Part shown: one piece after another, positions 49,072 through 62,865 of the stretch | How positions within the stretch are numbered: the stretch's first letter is position 1 | How the letters are laid out: every line of letters begins with the position of its first letter | Assembly (NCBI RefSeq): GCF_014836715.1 | Contig: NZ_JACSQI010000007.1 | Location: forward strand, 171,691 to 235,690 | DNA length: 64,000 nt | Direction: 5' to 3' | From: Escherichia whittamii | GTDB taxonomy: Bacteria > Pseudomonadota > Gammaproteobacteria > Enterobacterales > Enterobacteriaceae | Translations under genes and position numbers: made by a program | Notes under the pieces: model-generated | Seen by the model: the letters and a program-made list of their open reading frames with translations, nothing else | Told to the model about the DNA's origin: nothing | Database searches by the model: none

Positions 49072-49599
49072 GTGAAAACTGCCCTGCTGCTGGAAAAACT
49101 GGAAAGTCAGCTTGCTACGCTGCGCCAGCGTTGCGCCCCGGTGTCGCAGTTCGGCACGTTAAGCGCCCGTTTCGACAGGCATCTTTTTCAGACCCGTGCG
49201 ACAACATTACAGGCGTGCCTGGAAGAAGCGGGAGATAATTTGTCCGCGCTTCGCCATGCAGTTGAGCAACAGCAACTGCCGCAAGTCGCCTGGCTGGCAG
49301 AACATCTGGCGGCGCAACTGGAGGCTATAGCGCGTGAGGCCGCAGCCTGGTCGCTACGCGAGTGGGATAGCGCACCACCCAAAATTGCCCGCTGGCAGCG
49401 TAAACGTATTCAGCATCAGGAATTTGAGAGGCGGCTACGTGAGATGGTTGCCGAACGTAAAGCCCGTCTGGCGCGGGCGACCGATCTCATTGAACAGCAA
49501 ACGCTGCATCGTGAAGTGGAAGCTTATGAGGCCCGTCTGGCGCGGTGCCGTCATGCACTGGAAAAAATCGAAAACAGGTTAGCGCGTTTAACCCGCTAA
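49072..49599 (+). CDS. priC: PriC, primosomal replication restart protein
   Basis: A 175-aa, almost wholly helical and basic protein with Arg/Lys-rich amphipathic helices ([20 protein letters not shown]). It binds SSB and abandoned forks and loads DnaB in the PriA-independent restart pathway. The gene is followed 13 bases later by rsmS. Confidence 0.95.
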
Positions 49600-49612
49600 C
49601 AATGGAGAAAGT

Positions 49613-49780
49613 ATGTCACTGGAAAATGCCCCTGACGATGTCAAACTGGCCGTCGATTTAATTGTGCTGCTGGAGGAAAATCAGATCCCTGCAAGCACCG
49701 TGCTGCGTGCGCTGGATATTGTAAAGCGTGATTATGAAAAGAAATTAACGCGCGATGATGAGGCGAAAAGTGAGAAATAA
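49613..49780 (+). CDS. rsmS: RsmS (YbaM), small DUF2496 protein
   Basis: A 55-aa acidic helical protein ([20 protein letters not shown]...). The K-12 form is 53 aa as I recall, so the C-terminus (EAKSEK) is slightly longer. It belongs to DUF2496; homologues in Pectobacterium affect Rsm regulation. A Shine-Dalgarno (ATGGAGAAAG) precedes the ATG, and the 13-bp gap to priC implies an operon. Confidence 0.88.
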
Positions 49781-49821
49781 ATGGGGCAGCCAGATGCCGC
49801 CCTCTGATTGCTGGTAAACGC

Positions 49822-49928
49822 AAAATTGCCTGATGCGCTACGCTTATCAGGCCTACACCACTCCTGCAATATATTGAATTTTCGCTGTTTTGTAGGCCTG
49901 ACAAGGTAGCTACGCCGCATCCGGCATG
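49822..49928. repeat. REP pair between rsmS and mscK
   Basis: The REP-type sequences TTGCCTGATGCGCTACGC/TTATCAGGCC and TAGGCCTGACAAGGTAGC/CGCCGCATCCGGC face each other, separated by an AT-rich spacer, between convergent genes. Confidence 0.82.
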
Positions 49929-49985
49929 AACAACGCGCACTTTGTCAGCATTATCGGGGGCGGCTAAATGCCGCCCCTTTCGTTA

Positions 49986-52900
49986 TTACCCTACCGCGGG
50001 CGTCGGATCATCACCTTTGTAGTTACGTTTCACTTCCGTCACTTCATCGCCCTTCTCGTTGTGCAGATGCACTTCAAGCTGGTTAAAGGCAATGTTGATG
50101 TCGTTTTCACGGCACAACTGATCGATAGTACGGTTCAGCTCATCGACGGTGCGGCTACGATCCCGCAGTTCACGAACGTACAGGCGCAGTTCGTGATCCA
50201 GGGTGCTGGCGCCAAATGCCGTAAAGAAGACTTCCGGCATTGGTTCGTGCATCACCCTTGGATGCTCAGTCGCCGCCTGCAGCAGTACTCTGCGGACTTT
50301 TTCCAGATCGGAACCGTAGGCCACGCCCAGGCGGATCACCAGACGCGTGGTGGTGTCGGTTAACGACCAGTTGATCAGACGCTCGGTTACGAACGCTTTG
50401 TTCGGGATGATCACTTCTTTGCGATCGAAGTCCGTAATAGTCGTCGCACGAATACGGATCTTACTGACCGTTCCGGAGAACGTACCGATAGTGACCGTAT
50501 CGCCAATGCGCACCGGACGTTCGAACAGGATGATCAAACCAGAGACGAAGTTACCGAAGATCTCTTGTAAACCAAAACCCAGACCTACAGATAATGCCGC
50601 CGCCAGCCACTGGAGTTTATCCCACGACACACCAAGCGACCCAAACACTGTCATCGCACCCACGGCAATAATGATGTAGTTAAGGATGGTGGTAATGGCG
50701 TACGACGCGCCCTGACGCATGTTCAGGCGCGACAGCACCAGTACTTCCAGCAAACCTGGCAGGTTGCGGATCAACGCCCAGGCAACCATCGATGCGATAA
50801 TCGCAAACAGCAGGCTACCCATGGTGACGTTTTTCACCACCGCAGCCCCGGCTTCAGTGCCGTTGTAATGCCAGAGCGTGATGCTGTCGAGATAGCTGAA
50901 CACGGTGATCAAATCGGACCAAATTGCCCAGAACATGACACCGAACAGCGCAAACATCAGCAACATAGTAATACGCAGCGTCTGCTGGTTAACCTGCTCC
51001 AGTGCAATGGTGGGTTCTTCCGGCGGTTCAGCACCTTCTGCGCCCTCTTTCACCAGATTCTGTCGACGCGCCAGCGCACGACGCCAGGCGATACGCCGTG
51101 CCGCCACGCTTAAGCCGCGCAGTACGGTCTGGTACAGCAGGTTCCAGATGATCACCAGATAAACAGTTTCGATCCAACGCCCGGAGAGGCGCAGCGTGGT
51201 GTAAAAATAACCCGTAGCGGTCAGCACCATCAGCGCAATCGGGATAATCGACAGCACGGTAATGGTGACCAGTCGCATGGTGTGCGACTCTTTATCACGC
51301 CAGCTTTCGCGGCACATCGGCCACACCAGGAAGGCAATCAGCAGCAAGTTGAAGAAAATCATCGCCTGCCCCAGCACATCATCCATCAGATGCAGCGGGG
51401 AGAGTTCTGCCACCACAGACCAGAAATGGATTGGCAGCAACGCGAGGCTGATGCGGACAATTTGCCGACGCCAGTGGCTGGTCTGCTGTTCCGGCATGCC
51501 GAAGTGACGCACGGCAACACCGTTTTTCTCCAGCACTTTCCAGCACAGGCCAAACACCAGCCAGAAAATCGCCAGTTTTTTGCTGAACGACCACAATAAT
51601 TCACTGATGTTGAGCTGCATAGTCAGCAGAATCAGGCCAACAGCGAGAATAATCAGGCATACCGGCAGTGCGCGGATCAGGTCGATAAGAATCGCTTTTG
51701 GTGTGTTGAGCTGGCTGTCGTTACGAAGAGATCCCACAGCGGAAGCCAGTTTTTGTTGATACGCTTTCAGCCACCCCAGACGCCAGTGGATCAGCCCGGC
51801 AATCAACAGCAGCGGCAAACCGGCGAGAAAAGCGATAAAGACGGCAGGCCAGGCTTTTTCCCAGTTCACCGTGATTTTCATCGACTTAAATTCATCTTTC
51901 AGGCTTTGCGGGAACCCTTTGATCCAGTCCCAGTCCATCGGACGGTTACTGTTCACCCAAAAGATTTGCTGAGTCAGGATGGATTTCAGGTTTTTCGATA
52001 CGCTCATTAACTGCTGCTGGTTGATTTGCAGGTTAATGGCCATCATCAGCTGGTTACCCAACTGTTTGTTAAGCTGATCTAACAGTTCGCGACGCATATC
52101 AACCACTTGCAATAACGCATCGTGAACTTCGCCGTTGACTTCGTTGGCGTGACCTTCTTCCAGCTTGCTGACGAACGCATCGCTCTGGAACAGCGCGTCA
52201 CGCTGCTGGTTGACTTCAAACTGTTCGAGACGCAAGTCCGCGATGCGGTTGGTCATATTTTCCAGTTCATCCGCCGAGGGCAGCGTTTGTTGTTGCTGAT
52301 AGAGGATGCGCGACAGTAATAGACTGCCCTTCAGGACAGAAATCTGTTCTTTGATATTACGTTCCGATTGCAGCGCCCGCTCCAGCCAGTTTTTGACTTT
52401 GATGTTTTGCTGCATCAGGACATTACCGTTTTCGGTCGCAGTAATCAGACGCTGGCTTAATTGCTGGTTTATTTCCAGCTCCTGCTTCACCAGCGGATTA
52501 GCCTGAATACGCGCCGCTTCATCCGGGGTAACAGCTTCCTGCGCCGTTTTTTCAGTTAATGTCAGGCGCTTGCTGTTCACCGCCTCCTGCAACAGTTGTA
52601 GCTGATGCTCAAGACGCGCACTGTTCGCCGTCACGTAATCACGCTGCTTTTGCAGGGTGTCCTGTAAGACGGTGTTCCCTTCCAGGCTTTTACGCTGTTG
52701 GTCAATCTCGGCATTCAGCAAAGCCTGCTGTGCCTGCAGTAACACTTTCTGACTGGGGCGTAAGGCGGCTTCGCCAACCTCGGTTCCATCCAGGCGGCTG
52801 CGAATTTGTTGCAGCTGCTGCGAGGCGGTATACATCGCATTTTGCACGCGTTCAGGCTGCGTCTGTAACGAAACTAACTGGCTGTTATAAGAAGCCAGAT

Positions 52901-53348
52901 CATTTTGTGCATTCTGCAAATCGTCTAGCGCCTGGGAGACACGTAACTCCAACTGGCGCAACGATAACGTACTCAGAATTTTGCGGGTTTCTTCGTCGTT
53001 ATCCACATCGTTAAGCGCAGTTAACGCTGCGGTCGCTTGCCGCATTTTCTCTGGCGCTTCAGCAACTTTTTGCCGTAATTGCACCGTTTCGTCTTTTACG
53101 CGATCGATTTTCTCGAGGGTAGCTAACGTGTCAGTAATATCTTGCTGCACCAGTTTGTCCTGGGCAGAAAGATCTTTTTGTTTATTAAGCGAGTCAAGTT
53201 GTGCCTGCAGGTCTGCTTTCGTCGGTAGATCACCATTCGATGACGCCCGCGCAAACGCTGTGTTCTGGCATAACAAGACAAGAACAAAAGCAATAAATGC
53301 TGAAAAAACAAAATGCCGTGATCGTTTGTAATACTGGAACATAGTCAT
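49986..53348 (-). CDS. mscK: MscK (KefA), K+-dependent mechanosensitive channel
   Basis: A 1,120-aa protein. The N-terminal signal/membrane segment (RHFVFSAFIAFVLVLLCQN) leads into a long periplasmic coiled-coil region (about 40-470). Eleven or so membrane helices follow, and a C-terminal MscS-like core carries the pore helix (LQWLAAALSVGLGFGLQEIFGN) and cytoplasmic vestibule. It opens on membrane tension and needs external K+. The frame extends upstream to 53585, but the ATG at 53348 (MTMFQYYKRS) gives the standard protein; the extra 79 codons run into the divergent-looking acrR 3' region. Confidence 0.95.
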   Translation of the reverse strand: MTMFQYYKRSRHFVFSAFIAFVLVLLCQNTAFARASSNGDLPTKADLQAQLDSLNKQKDLSAQDKLVQQDITDTLATLEKIDRVKDETVQLRQKVAEAPEKMRQATAALTALNDVDNDEETRKILSTLSLRQLELRVSQALDDLQNAQNDLASYNSQLVSLQTQPERVQNAMYTASQQLQQIRSRLDGTEVGEAALRPSQKVLLQAQQALLNAEIDQQRKSLEGNTVLQDTLQKQRDYVTANSARLEHQLQLLQEAVNSKRLTLTEKTAQEAVTPDEAARIQANPLVKQELEINQQLSQRLITATENGNVLMQQNIKVKNWLERALQSERNIKEQISVLKGSLLLSRILYQQQQTLPSADELENMTNRIADLRLEQFEVNQQRDALFQSDAFVSKLEEGHANEVNGEVHDALLQVVDMRRELLDQLNKQLGNQLMMAINLQINQQQLMSVSKNLKSILTQQIFWVNSNRPMDWDWIKGFPQSLKDEFKSMKITVNWEKAWPAVFIAFLAGLPLLLIAGLIHWRLGWLKAYQQKLASAVGSLRNDSQLNTPKAILIDLIRALPVCLIILAVGLILLTMQLNISELLWSFSKKLAIFWLVFGLCWKVLEKNGVAVRHFGMPEQQTSHWRRQIVRISLALLPIHFWSVVAELSPLHLMDDVLGQAMIFFNLLLIAFLVWPMCRESWRDKESHTMRLVTITVLSIIPIALMVLTATGYFYTTLRLSGRWIETVYLVIIWNLLYQTVLRGLSVAARRIAWRRALARRQNLVKEGAEGAEPPEEPTIALEQVNQQTLRITMLLMFALFGVMFWAIWSDLITVFSYLDSITLWHYNGTEAGAAVVKNVTMGSLLFAIIASMVAWALIRNLPGLLEVLVLSRLNMRQGASYAITTILNYIIIAVGAMTVFGSLGVSWDKLQWLAAALSVGLGFGLQEIFGNFVSGLIILFERPVRIGDTVTIGTFSGTVSKIRIRATTITDFDRKEVIIPNKAFVTERLINWSLTDTTTRLVIRLGVAYGSDLEKVRRVLLQAATEHPRVMHEPMPEVFFTAFGASTLDHELRLYVRELRDRSRTVDELNRTIDQLCRENDINIAFNQLEVHLHNEKGDEVTEVKRNYKGDDPTPAVG

Positions 53349-53469
53349 GATGAATGAAGGTTTCTGAACCTGAAGAACGACCTGAACTAGTCGGGCGGCT
53401 AGAATATCACGCCGTAGAGAGTCAGAATAGCAACAGCGAAAATGTCCAGGATAAATCCTGGAGTCTGAT

Positions 53470-54123
53470 TCAGGATTTTTCGGTGACTGCGGGGGTACGC
53501 AGGGTCGGGCAAAGGAGATACATTTCCAACAAAATGGCAACGTAATCGCGCGCTTCTTTTTTGAGATCAAAAGATTGCGGTGCAAACAGCCAGTTTTCCA
53601 TCAGGCCGGAAATATAACCGCGCATTATTATCGCCGCACGGCGCGTCATTAAATCGGTTGGCAATAATTTCTTTTCAATACAATGCCTTAACGTTTGCTC
53701 AATACGTTCATAACTTTCCAGACAGAGATTACGTTGTGCCTGTTGGACAACTGCCATTTCTCCGACAAATTCGCATTTGTGGAATATAATCTCCATCAAT
53801 AATCGACGCCGTTCTTCTGTCACCGTCGATTCAAGCACATGAATTAGTATTTCTCTTAAAACTGAGAGTGGATCGTCAGGGAATTTTGCCTGATACTCAA
53901 GCTCTAGTTCACCAATATTGGATTCTGACAGCTCCCAGATCTCACTGAACAAATCCGACTTGTCTTTAAAATGCCAGTAGATTGCACCGCGCGTAACGCC
54001 TGCCGCTTTTGCAATCTCTCCCAGTGAGGTGGATGATACCCCCTGCTGTGAGAAAAGACGTAGCGCCACATCGAGGATGTGTTGACGCGTTTCTTGCGCT
54101 TCTTGTTTGGTTTTTCGTGCCAT
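53470..54123 (-). CDS. acrR: AcrR, TetR-family repressor of acrAB
   Basis: A 217-aa TetR regulator. The N-terminal HTH ([37 protein letters not shown], spread over residues 15-50) is followed by an all-helical ligand pocket. Drug binding releases it from the operator 54152-54175. The C-terminus (RTPAVTEKS) differs from and is about two residues longer than the K-12 tail as I recall it. It is divergent from acrA. Confidence 0.96.
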   Translation of the reverse strand: MARKTKQEAQETRQHILDVALRLFSQQGVSSTSLGEIAKAAGVTRGAIYWHFKDKSDLFSEIWELSESNIGELELEYQAKFPDDPLSVLREILIHVLESTVTEERRRLLMEIIFHKCEFVGEMAVVQQAQRNLCLESYERIEQTLRHCIEKKLLPTDLMTRRAAIIMRGYISGLMENWLFAPQSFDLKKEARDYVAILLEMYLLCPTLRTPAVTEKS

Positions 54124-54151
54124 ATGTTAGTGAATTTACAGGCGTTAGATT

Positions 54152-54175
54152 TACATACATTTATGAATGTATGTA
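54152..54175. promoter_or_regulatory. AcrR operator between acrR and acrA
   Basis: The 24-bp inverted repeat has arms TACATACAT and ATGTATGTA, matching the known AcrR box. It lies 28 bp upstream of the acrR start codon and 89 bp upstream of acrA, so AcrR controls both promoters. Confidence 0.92.
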
Positions 54176-54264
54176 CCATAGCACGACGATAATATAAACG
54201 CAGCAATGGGTTTATCGACTTTTGACCATTGACCAATTTGAAATCGGACACTCGAGGTTTACAT

Positions 54265-55458
54265 ATGAACAAAAACAGAGGGTTTACGCCTCTGGCGATC
54301 GTTCTGATGCTCTCAGGCAGCTTAGCGCTTACAGGATGTGACGACAAACAGGCCCAACAAGGTGGCCAGCAGATGCCCGCCGTTGGGGTAGTAACAGTCA
54401 AAACTGAACCTCTGCAGATCACAACCGAGCTTCCGGGCCGCACCAGTGCTTTCCGGATCGCAGAAGTTCGTCCTCAAGTTAGCGGGATTATCCTGAAGCG
54501 TAATTTCAAAGAGGGTAGCGACATCCAGGCAGGTGTCTCTCTTTATCAGATTGATCCTGCTACCTACCAGGCGGCGTACGACAGTGCAAAAGGCGATCTG
54601 GCGAAAGCGCAGGCTGCTGCCAATATCGCGCAACTGACTGTTAATCGTTACCAGAAACTGCTGGGTACTCAGTACATCAGTAAGCAAGAGTACGATCAGG
54701 CGCTGGCTGATGCACAACAGGCAAATGCTGCTGTTACTGCGGCGAAAGCGGCTGTTGAAACCGCGCGGATCAATCTGGCTTACACCAAAGTCACCTCTCC
54801 TATCACTGGCCGTATTGGTAAATCGAACGTGACGGAAGGCGCATTGGTGCAAAACGGTCAGGCGACTGCGCTGGCGACTGTGCAGCAACTTGATCCTATC
54901 TATGTGGATGTTACCCAGTCCAGCAACGACTTCCTGCGTCTGAAACAGGAGCTGGCAAACGGTACGCTGAAACAAGAAAACGGCAAAGCCAAAGTCTCGC
55001 TGATCACCAGTGACGGCATTAAGTTCCCGCAGGACGGTACGCTGGAGTTCTCTGATGTGACTGTTGATCAGACCACCGGTTCTATCACTTTACGCGCGAT
55101 CTTCCCGAACCCGGATCACACTCTGCTGCCGGGTATGTTCGTGCGCGCCCGTCTGGAAGAAGGGCTTAATCCAAACGCCATTTTGGTCCCGCAACAGGGC
55201 GTAACCCGTACGCCGCGCGGCGAAGCTACCGTACTGGTGGTTGGCGCGGATGACAAAGTGGAAACCCGTCCAATCGTTGCAAGCCAGGCCATCGGCGATA
55301 AGTGGCTGGTGACAGAAGGTCTGAAAGCAGGCGATCGCGTAGTAATAAGTGGGCTGCAGAAAGTGCGTCCTGGTGTCCAGGTAAAAGCACAAGAAGTTAC
55401 CGCTGATAATAACCAGCAAGCCGCAAGCGGTACTCAGCCTGAACAGTCCAAGTCTTAA
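54265..55458 (+). CDS. acrA: AcrA, periplasmic adaptor of the AcrAB-TolC pump
   Basis: A 397-aa lipoprotein adaptor. The lipobox ALTGC places the acylated Cys at 25. Lipoyl, alpha-hairpin (about 95-170), beta-barrel and membrane-proximal domains follow in the usual order (VRPQVSGIILKRNF and VTSPITGRIGKSNV are the lipoyl halves). It links AcrB with TolC. The frame opens at 54229, but the ATG at 54265 gives the lipoprotein signal. It is 22 bp upstream of acrB. Confidence 0.97.
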   Translation: MNKNRGFTPLAIVLMLSGSLALTGCDDKQAQQGGQQMPAVGVVTVKTEPLQITTELPGRTSAFRIAEVRPQVSGIILKRNFKEGSDIQAGVSLYQIDPATYQAAYDSAKGDLAKAQAAANIAQLTVNRYQKLLGTQYISKQEYDQALADAQQANAAVTAAKAAVETARINLAYTKVTSPITGRIGKSNVTEGALVQNGQATALATVQQLDPIYVDVTQSSNDFLRLKQELANGTLKQENGKAKVSLITSDGIKFPQDGTLEFSDVTVDQTTGSITLRAIFPNPDHTLLPGMFVRARLEEGLNPNAILVPQQGVTRTPRGEATVLVVGADDKVETRPIVASQAIGDKWLVTEGLKAGDRVVISGLQKVRPGVQVKAQEVTADNNQQAASGTQPEQSKS

Positions 55459-55477
55459 CTTAAACAGGAGCCGTTAA

Positions 55478-58630
<3,153 letters not shown>

Positions 58631-58647
58631 TTAACGTCGTAATCACT

Positions 58648-58672
58648 AAGGCCGCGCAAGCGGCCTTTTTTA
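58648..58672 (+). terminator. acrAB terminator
   Basis: The hairpin AAGGCCGC-gcaa-GCGGCCTT is followed by a T run, 18 bases after the acrB stop. Confidence 0.93.
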
Positions 58673-59189
58673 TACACGTAATCTTAATGTCGAAATGTTT
58701 ATAGTTAATGATTTCAAACGTAAGTTAGTTTTAACACCGCATAAAATTCATAAAAAATACTTATTGTTAGTTAATTTATATTAAGTAGTACCGATGGATT
58801 TAATAACCCCCAGGCATCTAGAGGCTATTCTTAATTATTTGCGGCAATTCTTTATTTGTTCATGTCAATTACATCATAATCAGAGTAATCTTGGGTATTA
58901 GTGTGACAAATCGTCAGACCATTTAATCACTCTCAAACATCCTGATTACGTTATGTTATGAATAGCATCAGACAAAGTGCTTTAGCCATTACGTCGTCGA
59001 CGCTGGAATGAGGAAGAGAGCCTTTTTTCCCTCTCTTCCTCCTAATTGTAATTTTTCGTAATAATACGATGAAAACCGCCAAAGAGTAGCTTATAGTTAA
59101 TCTAACAAGTGAGAGGGCAAGGCCAGGTTTGTAAGTTTTCCATCCCAAAAGGTGTCCATTAGTTCAACCGCTAAGAAGGGGGACGCGTT
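58673..59189. other. Long AT-rich intergenic region between acrB and tomB
   Basis: About 517 bp, strongly A/T-rich after the terminator, with no credible gene on either strand. Part of it will be the tomB-hha promoter, which is known to be H-NS/Hha-influenced. A minus-strand open frame at 58951-59148 has no recognisable features and no good ribosome site. Confidence 0.55.
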
Positions 59190-59564
59190 ATGGATGAATA
59201 CTCACCAAAAAGACATGATATCGCGCAGCTTAAATTTCTCTGCGAAACCTTGTATCATGACTGTCTTGCAAACCTTGAAGAAAGTAACCATGGTTGGGTT
59301 AACGACCCTACCTCGGCCATCAATCTGCAGCTTAATGAACTCATTGAGCATATAGCAACCTTCGCACTTAATTACAAAATTAAGTATAATGAAGACAATA
59401 AGCTCATTGAGCAGATAGATGAATATCTGGACGACACCTTTATGTTGTTCAGTAGTTATGGTATTAATATGCAGGATCTCCAGAAATGGCGGAAGTCAGG
59501 TAACCGATTGTTCCGTTGTTTTGTGAATGCCACTAAAGAGAATCCTGCGAGATTATCTTGTTAG
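59190..59564 (+). CDS. tomB: TomB (YbaJ), antitoxin-like modulator of Hha toxicity
   Basis: A 124-aa acidic, all-helical cytosolic protein ([17 protein letters not shown]). It attenuates Hha toxicity, with an oxygen-dependent Cys oxidation of Hha proposed as the mechanism, and affects biofilm and motility. A GGGGGACG site precedes the ATG. It is cotranscribed with hha 25 bp downstream. Confidence 0.95.
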
Positions 59565-59589
59565 AATTATTACAACCATGGGTAGAAGT

Positions 59590-59808
59590 ATGTCCGATAA
59601 ACCTTTAACGAAAACCGATTATTTGATGCGTCTGCGTCGTTGCCAGACAATTGACACGCTTGAGCGTGTTATCGAGAAAAATAAATACGAATTATCAGAT
59701 AATGAACTGGCGGTATTTTACTCAGCCGCAGATCACCGCCTCGCAGAATTGACCATGAATAAACTGTACGACAAGATCCCCTCCTCTGTATGGAAATTTA
59801 TTCGGTAA
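59590..59808 (+). CDS. hha: Hha, H-NS-associated modulator
   Basis: A 72-aa Hha/YmoA-family protein; apart from Ser2-Asp3 it is the standard sequence ([16 protein letters not shown]). It binds the H-NS dimerisation region and enhances silencing of horizontally acquired DNA. The frame opens at 59527, but the ATG at 59590 with GTAGAAG upstream is the accepted start. Accessory AT-rich genes elsewhere in the window are plausible targets. Confidence 0.97.
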
Positions 59809-59979
59809 TTAAATAGCAGACATTCGAAGATGTAACAGACTGTTTATTAACATTATTATATTATTCGCAATGAAAGCATACTGCATGTGACCTTCGTCAC
59901 ACTCGGGAAACGGGAACGTTCTCTTAACTGACTTTTCGCATTACCGTGTTGCCGCATTTTCAGCAACAGGAGGTCAGTA

Positions 59980-60531
59980 ATGAGCACAGAAAAAGAAAAG
60001 ATGATTGCTGGTGAGTTGTATCGCTCGGCAGATGAGGAGTTATCTCGCGATCGCTTGCGCGCTCGTCAGCTTATTCACCAATACAATCATTCCGCACCGG
60101 AAGAACAAACATTACGCCAGAAAATTCTCACCGATTTATTCGGCCAGGTAGCAGATGCTTATATTGAGCCCTCTTTTCGCTGCGACTATGGCTATAACAT
60201 TTTTTTGGGTAAAGGGTTTTACGCCAACTTCGATTGCGTGATGCTCGATGTCTGCCCAATTCGTATCGGTGATAATTGCATGTTGGCACCAGGTGTTCAT
60301 ATTTATACCGCAACGCACCCTGTCGACCCGGCAGAACGTAATAGTGGCGCTGAACTGGGGAAACCGGTGACAATCGGCAATAACGTCTGGATTGGCGGAC
60401 GTGCTGTCATCAACCCTGGTGTGACCATTGGTGATAACGTCGTGGTGGCCTCTGGCGCCGTCGTCACAAAAGATGTTCCTGCTAACGTTGTGGTAGGCGG
60501 TAACCCGGCCACTGTCATTAAAAAACTGTAA
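59980..60531 (+). CDS. maa: Maa, maltose O-acetyltransferase
   Basis: A 183-aa left-handed beta-helix acetyltransferase. The N-terminal helix region ([18 protein letters not shown]) is followed by hexapeptide repeats ([39 protein letters not shown]) and the catalytic His in the TATHPVD loop. It acetylates maltose and some other sugars from acetyl-CoA. A strong AGGAGG precedes the ATG. Confidence 0.96.
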   Translation: MSTEKEKMIAGELYRSADEELSRDRLRARQLIHQYNHSAPEEQTLRQKILTDLFGQVADAYIEPSFRCDYGYNIFLGKGFYANFDCVMLDVCPIRIGDNCMLAPGVHIYTATHPVDPAERNSGAELGKPVTIGNNVWIGGRAVINPGVTIGDNVVVASGAVVTKDVPANVVVGGNPATVIKKL

Positions 60532-60644
60532 CCATAGTTGCAACTGTTATGCAAAATTGTGGTTAATCTGTTACTTTCATCATAGTATTCCCACGTTAAA
60601 ATAGGGTGTTCCCTGAAAAGTTACAGATACCACAAAGGCAAAAG

Positions 60645-61115
60645 ATGACTGAAATACAACGCCTGCTGACCGAAACAATTGATACACTGAATGCACACGA
60701 AAAACGCGATAACAAACCTCGCTTTAGTATCAGTTTTATCCGTAAACATCCGGGGCTGTTTATCGGCATGTATGCCGCTTTTTTTGCCACTCTGGCTGTG
60801 ATGTTACAGTCTGAAACGCTGGTTGGTTCAGTCTGGCTCCTGGTGGTATTGTTCATCCTGCTTAACGGTTTCTTCTTTTTTGACGTTTATCCGCGTTACC
60901 ATTACGAAGATATCGACGTTCTGGATTTCCGGGTTTGCTACAACGGCGAATGGTACAATACACGCTTTGTTCCTACTGCATTGGTCGACGCTATTCTGAA
61001 TTCGCCGCGTGTCGCGAACATCCACAAAGAACAGCTGCAGAAAATGATCGCTCGTAAAGGTGAGTTGTCCTTTTACGATATTTTCACACTCGCCCGCACC
61101 GAAGCGACTTCATAA
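60645..61115 (+). CDS. ylaC: YlaC, DUF5362-like inner-membrane protein of unknown function
   Basis: A 156-aa protein with two central hydrophobic helices (about residues 38-85) and soluble ends. The name is given by match to E. coli YlaC; no function is established and the domain name is uncertain. The frame opens at 60606 but the ATG at 60645 (MTEIQRLL) gives the standard length, with ACAAAGG upstream. It is a single-gene unit. Confidence 0.88.
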   Translation: MTEIQRLLTETIDTLNAHEKRDNKPRFSISFIRKHPGLFIGMYAAFFATLAVMLQSETLVGSVWLLVVLFILLNGFFFFDVYPRYHYEDIDVLDFRVCYNGEWYNTRFVPTALVDAILNSPRVANIHKEQLQKMIARKGELSFYDIFTLARTEATS

Positions 61116-61277
61116 ATTGTATCGCCCTCACCAGGCGTAAACATCCGCGCCTGGTGAATTGACAACAATCGTTGCCACAACTCATTTAACGAAACTACCC
61201 CGCATCACTTATCTTTTGCATGCCCTTATTCGCTATCGGATATACTTTCCCTACACTGCGTAAATAAGGACATGCTG

Positions 61278-62828
61278 GTGAGAACACGACATCTGGTCAG
61301 CCTAATTTCAGGAGTACTGATCCTTTCCGTTCTTCTGCCTGTGGGCTTAAGTATCTGGCTGGCTCATCAACAGGTAGAAACGTCATTTGTTGAGGAGCTG
61401 CATACCTACTCATCCCGCGTCGCTATTCGCGCCAACAAAGTGGCGTCGCAAGGGAAAGATGCACTACAAAAACTGGAAAAATGGCAAGGCGCAGCCTGTA
61501 GCGAGGCTCATTTAATGGAAATGCGCCGGGTATCTTATAGCTATCGCTATATTCAGGAAGTGGTCTATGTCGATAACAACGTTCCTCAGTGCTCTTCTCT
61601 GGAACATGAAAGTCCGCCTGATACCTTCCCCGAGCCAGGTAAAATATCGAACGATGGTTATCGGGTATGGTTAACCTCGCACAACGATTTAGGTATTATC
61701 CGCTACATGGTCGCTATGGGAACTGCACATTACATAGTGATGATTGACCCAGCCTCGTTTATAGATGTGATTCCTTATAGCTCGTGGCAAATTGATGCCG
61801 CGATTATTGGCAATGCGCATAACATTATCATTACCAGCAGTGACGAAATAGCCCAGGGAATTATTACCCAGCTACAAAAAACACCGGGTGAACACATCGA
61901 AAAGAATGGAATCATTTACGATATCCTGCCTCTCCCTGAGATGAACATTTCCATCATCACATGGGCTTCGACAAAAACATTACAAAAAGGCTGGTATCGG
62001 CAGGTCTTTATCTGGTTGCCTGTCGGATTGTTAATTGGCCTACTGGCGGCAATGTTCGTTCTGCGGATTTTACGCCGCATCCAGTCACCGCATCATCGCC
62101 TGCAGGATGCTATCGAAAACCGCGATATTTGCGTGCACTATCAGCCTATTATCTCATTATCAAATGGAAAGATTGTCGGGGCCGAAGCGCTGGCGCGCTG
62201 GCCGCAGACAGACGGTAGCTGGTTGTCACCGGATAGTTTTATCCCGCTGGCGCAACAAACTGGCCTGTCAGAATCTCTGACTCTGCATATTATAAAAACG
62301 GTGTTTGAAGATATGGGCGACTGGCTGCGTCAGCATCCGCAGCAGCATATTTCGATCAATCTTGAATCCACTGTGCTCACTTCGGAAAAAATCCCGCAAT
62401 TGCTGCGTGAAATGATCAATCACTACCAGGTCAACCCCAGACAGATCGCTCTTGAACTGACCGAACGCGAGTTTGCCGATCCCAAAATCAGCGCCCCGGT
62501 AATCTCCCGATATCGGCAGGTTGGTCATGAAATTTATCTTGATGATTTTGGTACCGGTTATTCGAGCTTAAGTTATTTGCAGGATTTGGATGTCGATATT
62601 CTGAAGATCGATAAATCCTTCGTTGATGCGCTGGAATATAAAAATGTCACACCGCATATCATCGAAATGGCAAAAACGCTGAAACTTAAAATGGTGGCGG
62701 AAGGGATCGAAACCAGCAAACAGGAAGAGTGGCTACGCCAGCATGGCGTGCATTACGGCCAGGGGTGGTTGTACAGCAAAGCATTACCGAAAGAGGAGTT
62801 TGTACGCTGGGCAGAACACCATCTGTGA
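61278..62828 (+). CDS. pdeB: PdeB (YlaB), c-di-GMP phosphodiesterase
   Basis: A 516-aa membrane-bound EAL protein. Two transmembrane helices (about 8-30 and 235-260) flank a periplasmic CSS-motif domain whose paired Cys are in GAACSE and QCSSLE. The EAL domain (from about 265) has EALARW, NLE, ELTERE, DDFGTGYSSL and EGIET, all intact, so activity is expected. The GTG at 61278 lies seven bases from AAGGA; the ATG at 61272 is too close to it. Confidence 0.94.
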   Translation: MRTRHLVSLISGVLILSVLLPVGLSIWLAHQQVETSFVEELHTYSSRVAIRANKVASQGKDALQKLEKWQGAACSEAHLMEMRRVSYSYRYIQEVVYVDNNVPQCSSLEHESPPDTFPEPGKISNDGYRVWLTSHNDLGIIRYMVAMGTAHYIVMIDPASFIDVIPYSSWQIDAAIIGNAHNIIITSSDEIAQGIITQLQKTPGEHIEKNGIIYDILPLPEMNISIITWASTKTLQKGWYRQVFIWLPVGLLIGLLAAMFVLRILRRIQSPHHRLQDAIENRDICVHYQPIISLSNGKIVGAEALARWPQTDGSWLSPDSFIPLAQQTGLSESLTLHIIKTVFEDMGDWLRQHPQQHISINLESTVLTSEKIPQLLREMINHYQVNPRQIALELTEREFADPKISAPVISRYRQVGHEIYLDDFGTGYSSLSYLQDLDVDILKIDKSFVDALEYKNVTPHIIEMAKTLKLKMVAEGIETSKQEEWLRQHGVHYGQGWLYSKALPKEEFVRWAEHHL

Positions 62829-62865
62829 ATTTTAGGGCTGGCGGCACGCCGCACAGCCCGTCACG

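Noticed and set aside
53349..53585. 79-codon N-terminal extension of mscK
   Set aside because: The accepted start MTMFQYYKRS has the membrane signal; the extension has no homology and overlaps the acrR 3' end.
53904..54443. 179-codon minus-strand frame across the acrR-acrA region
   Set aside because: It overlaps acrR in another frame, the AcrR operator and the acrA start; no features.
58951..59148. 65-codon minus-strand frame in the acrB-tomB gap
   Set aside because: No convincing ribosome site or known family; one hydrophobic stretch in A/T-rich DNA is expected by chance.
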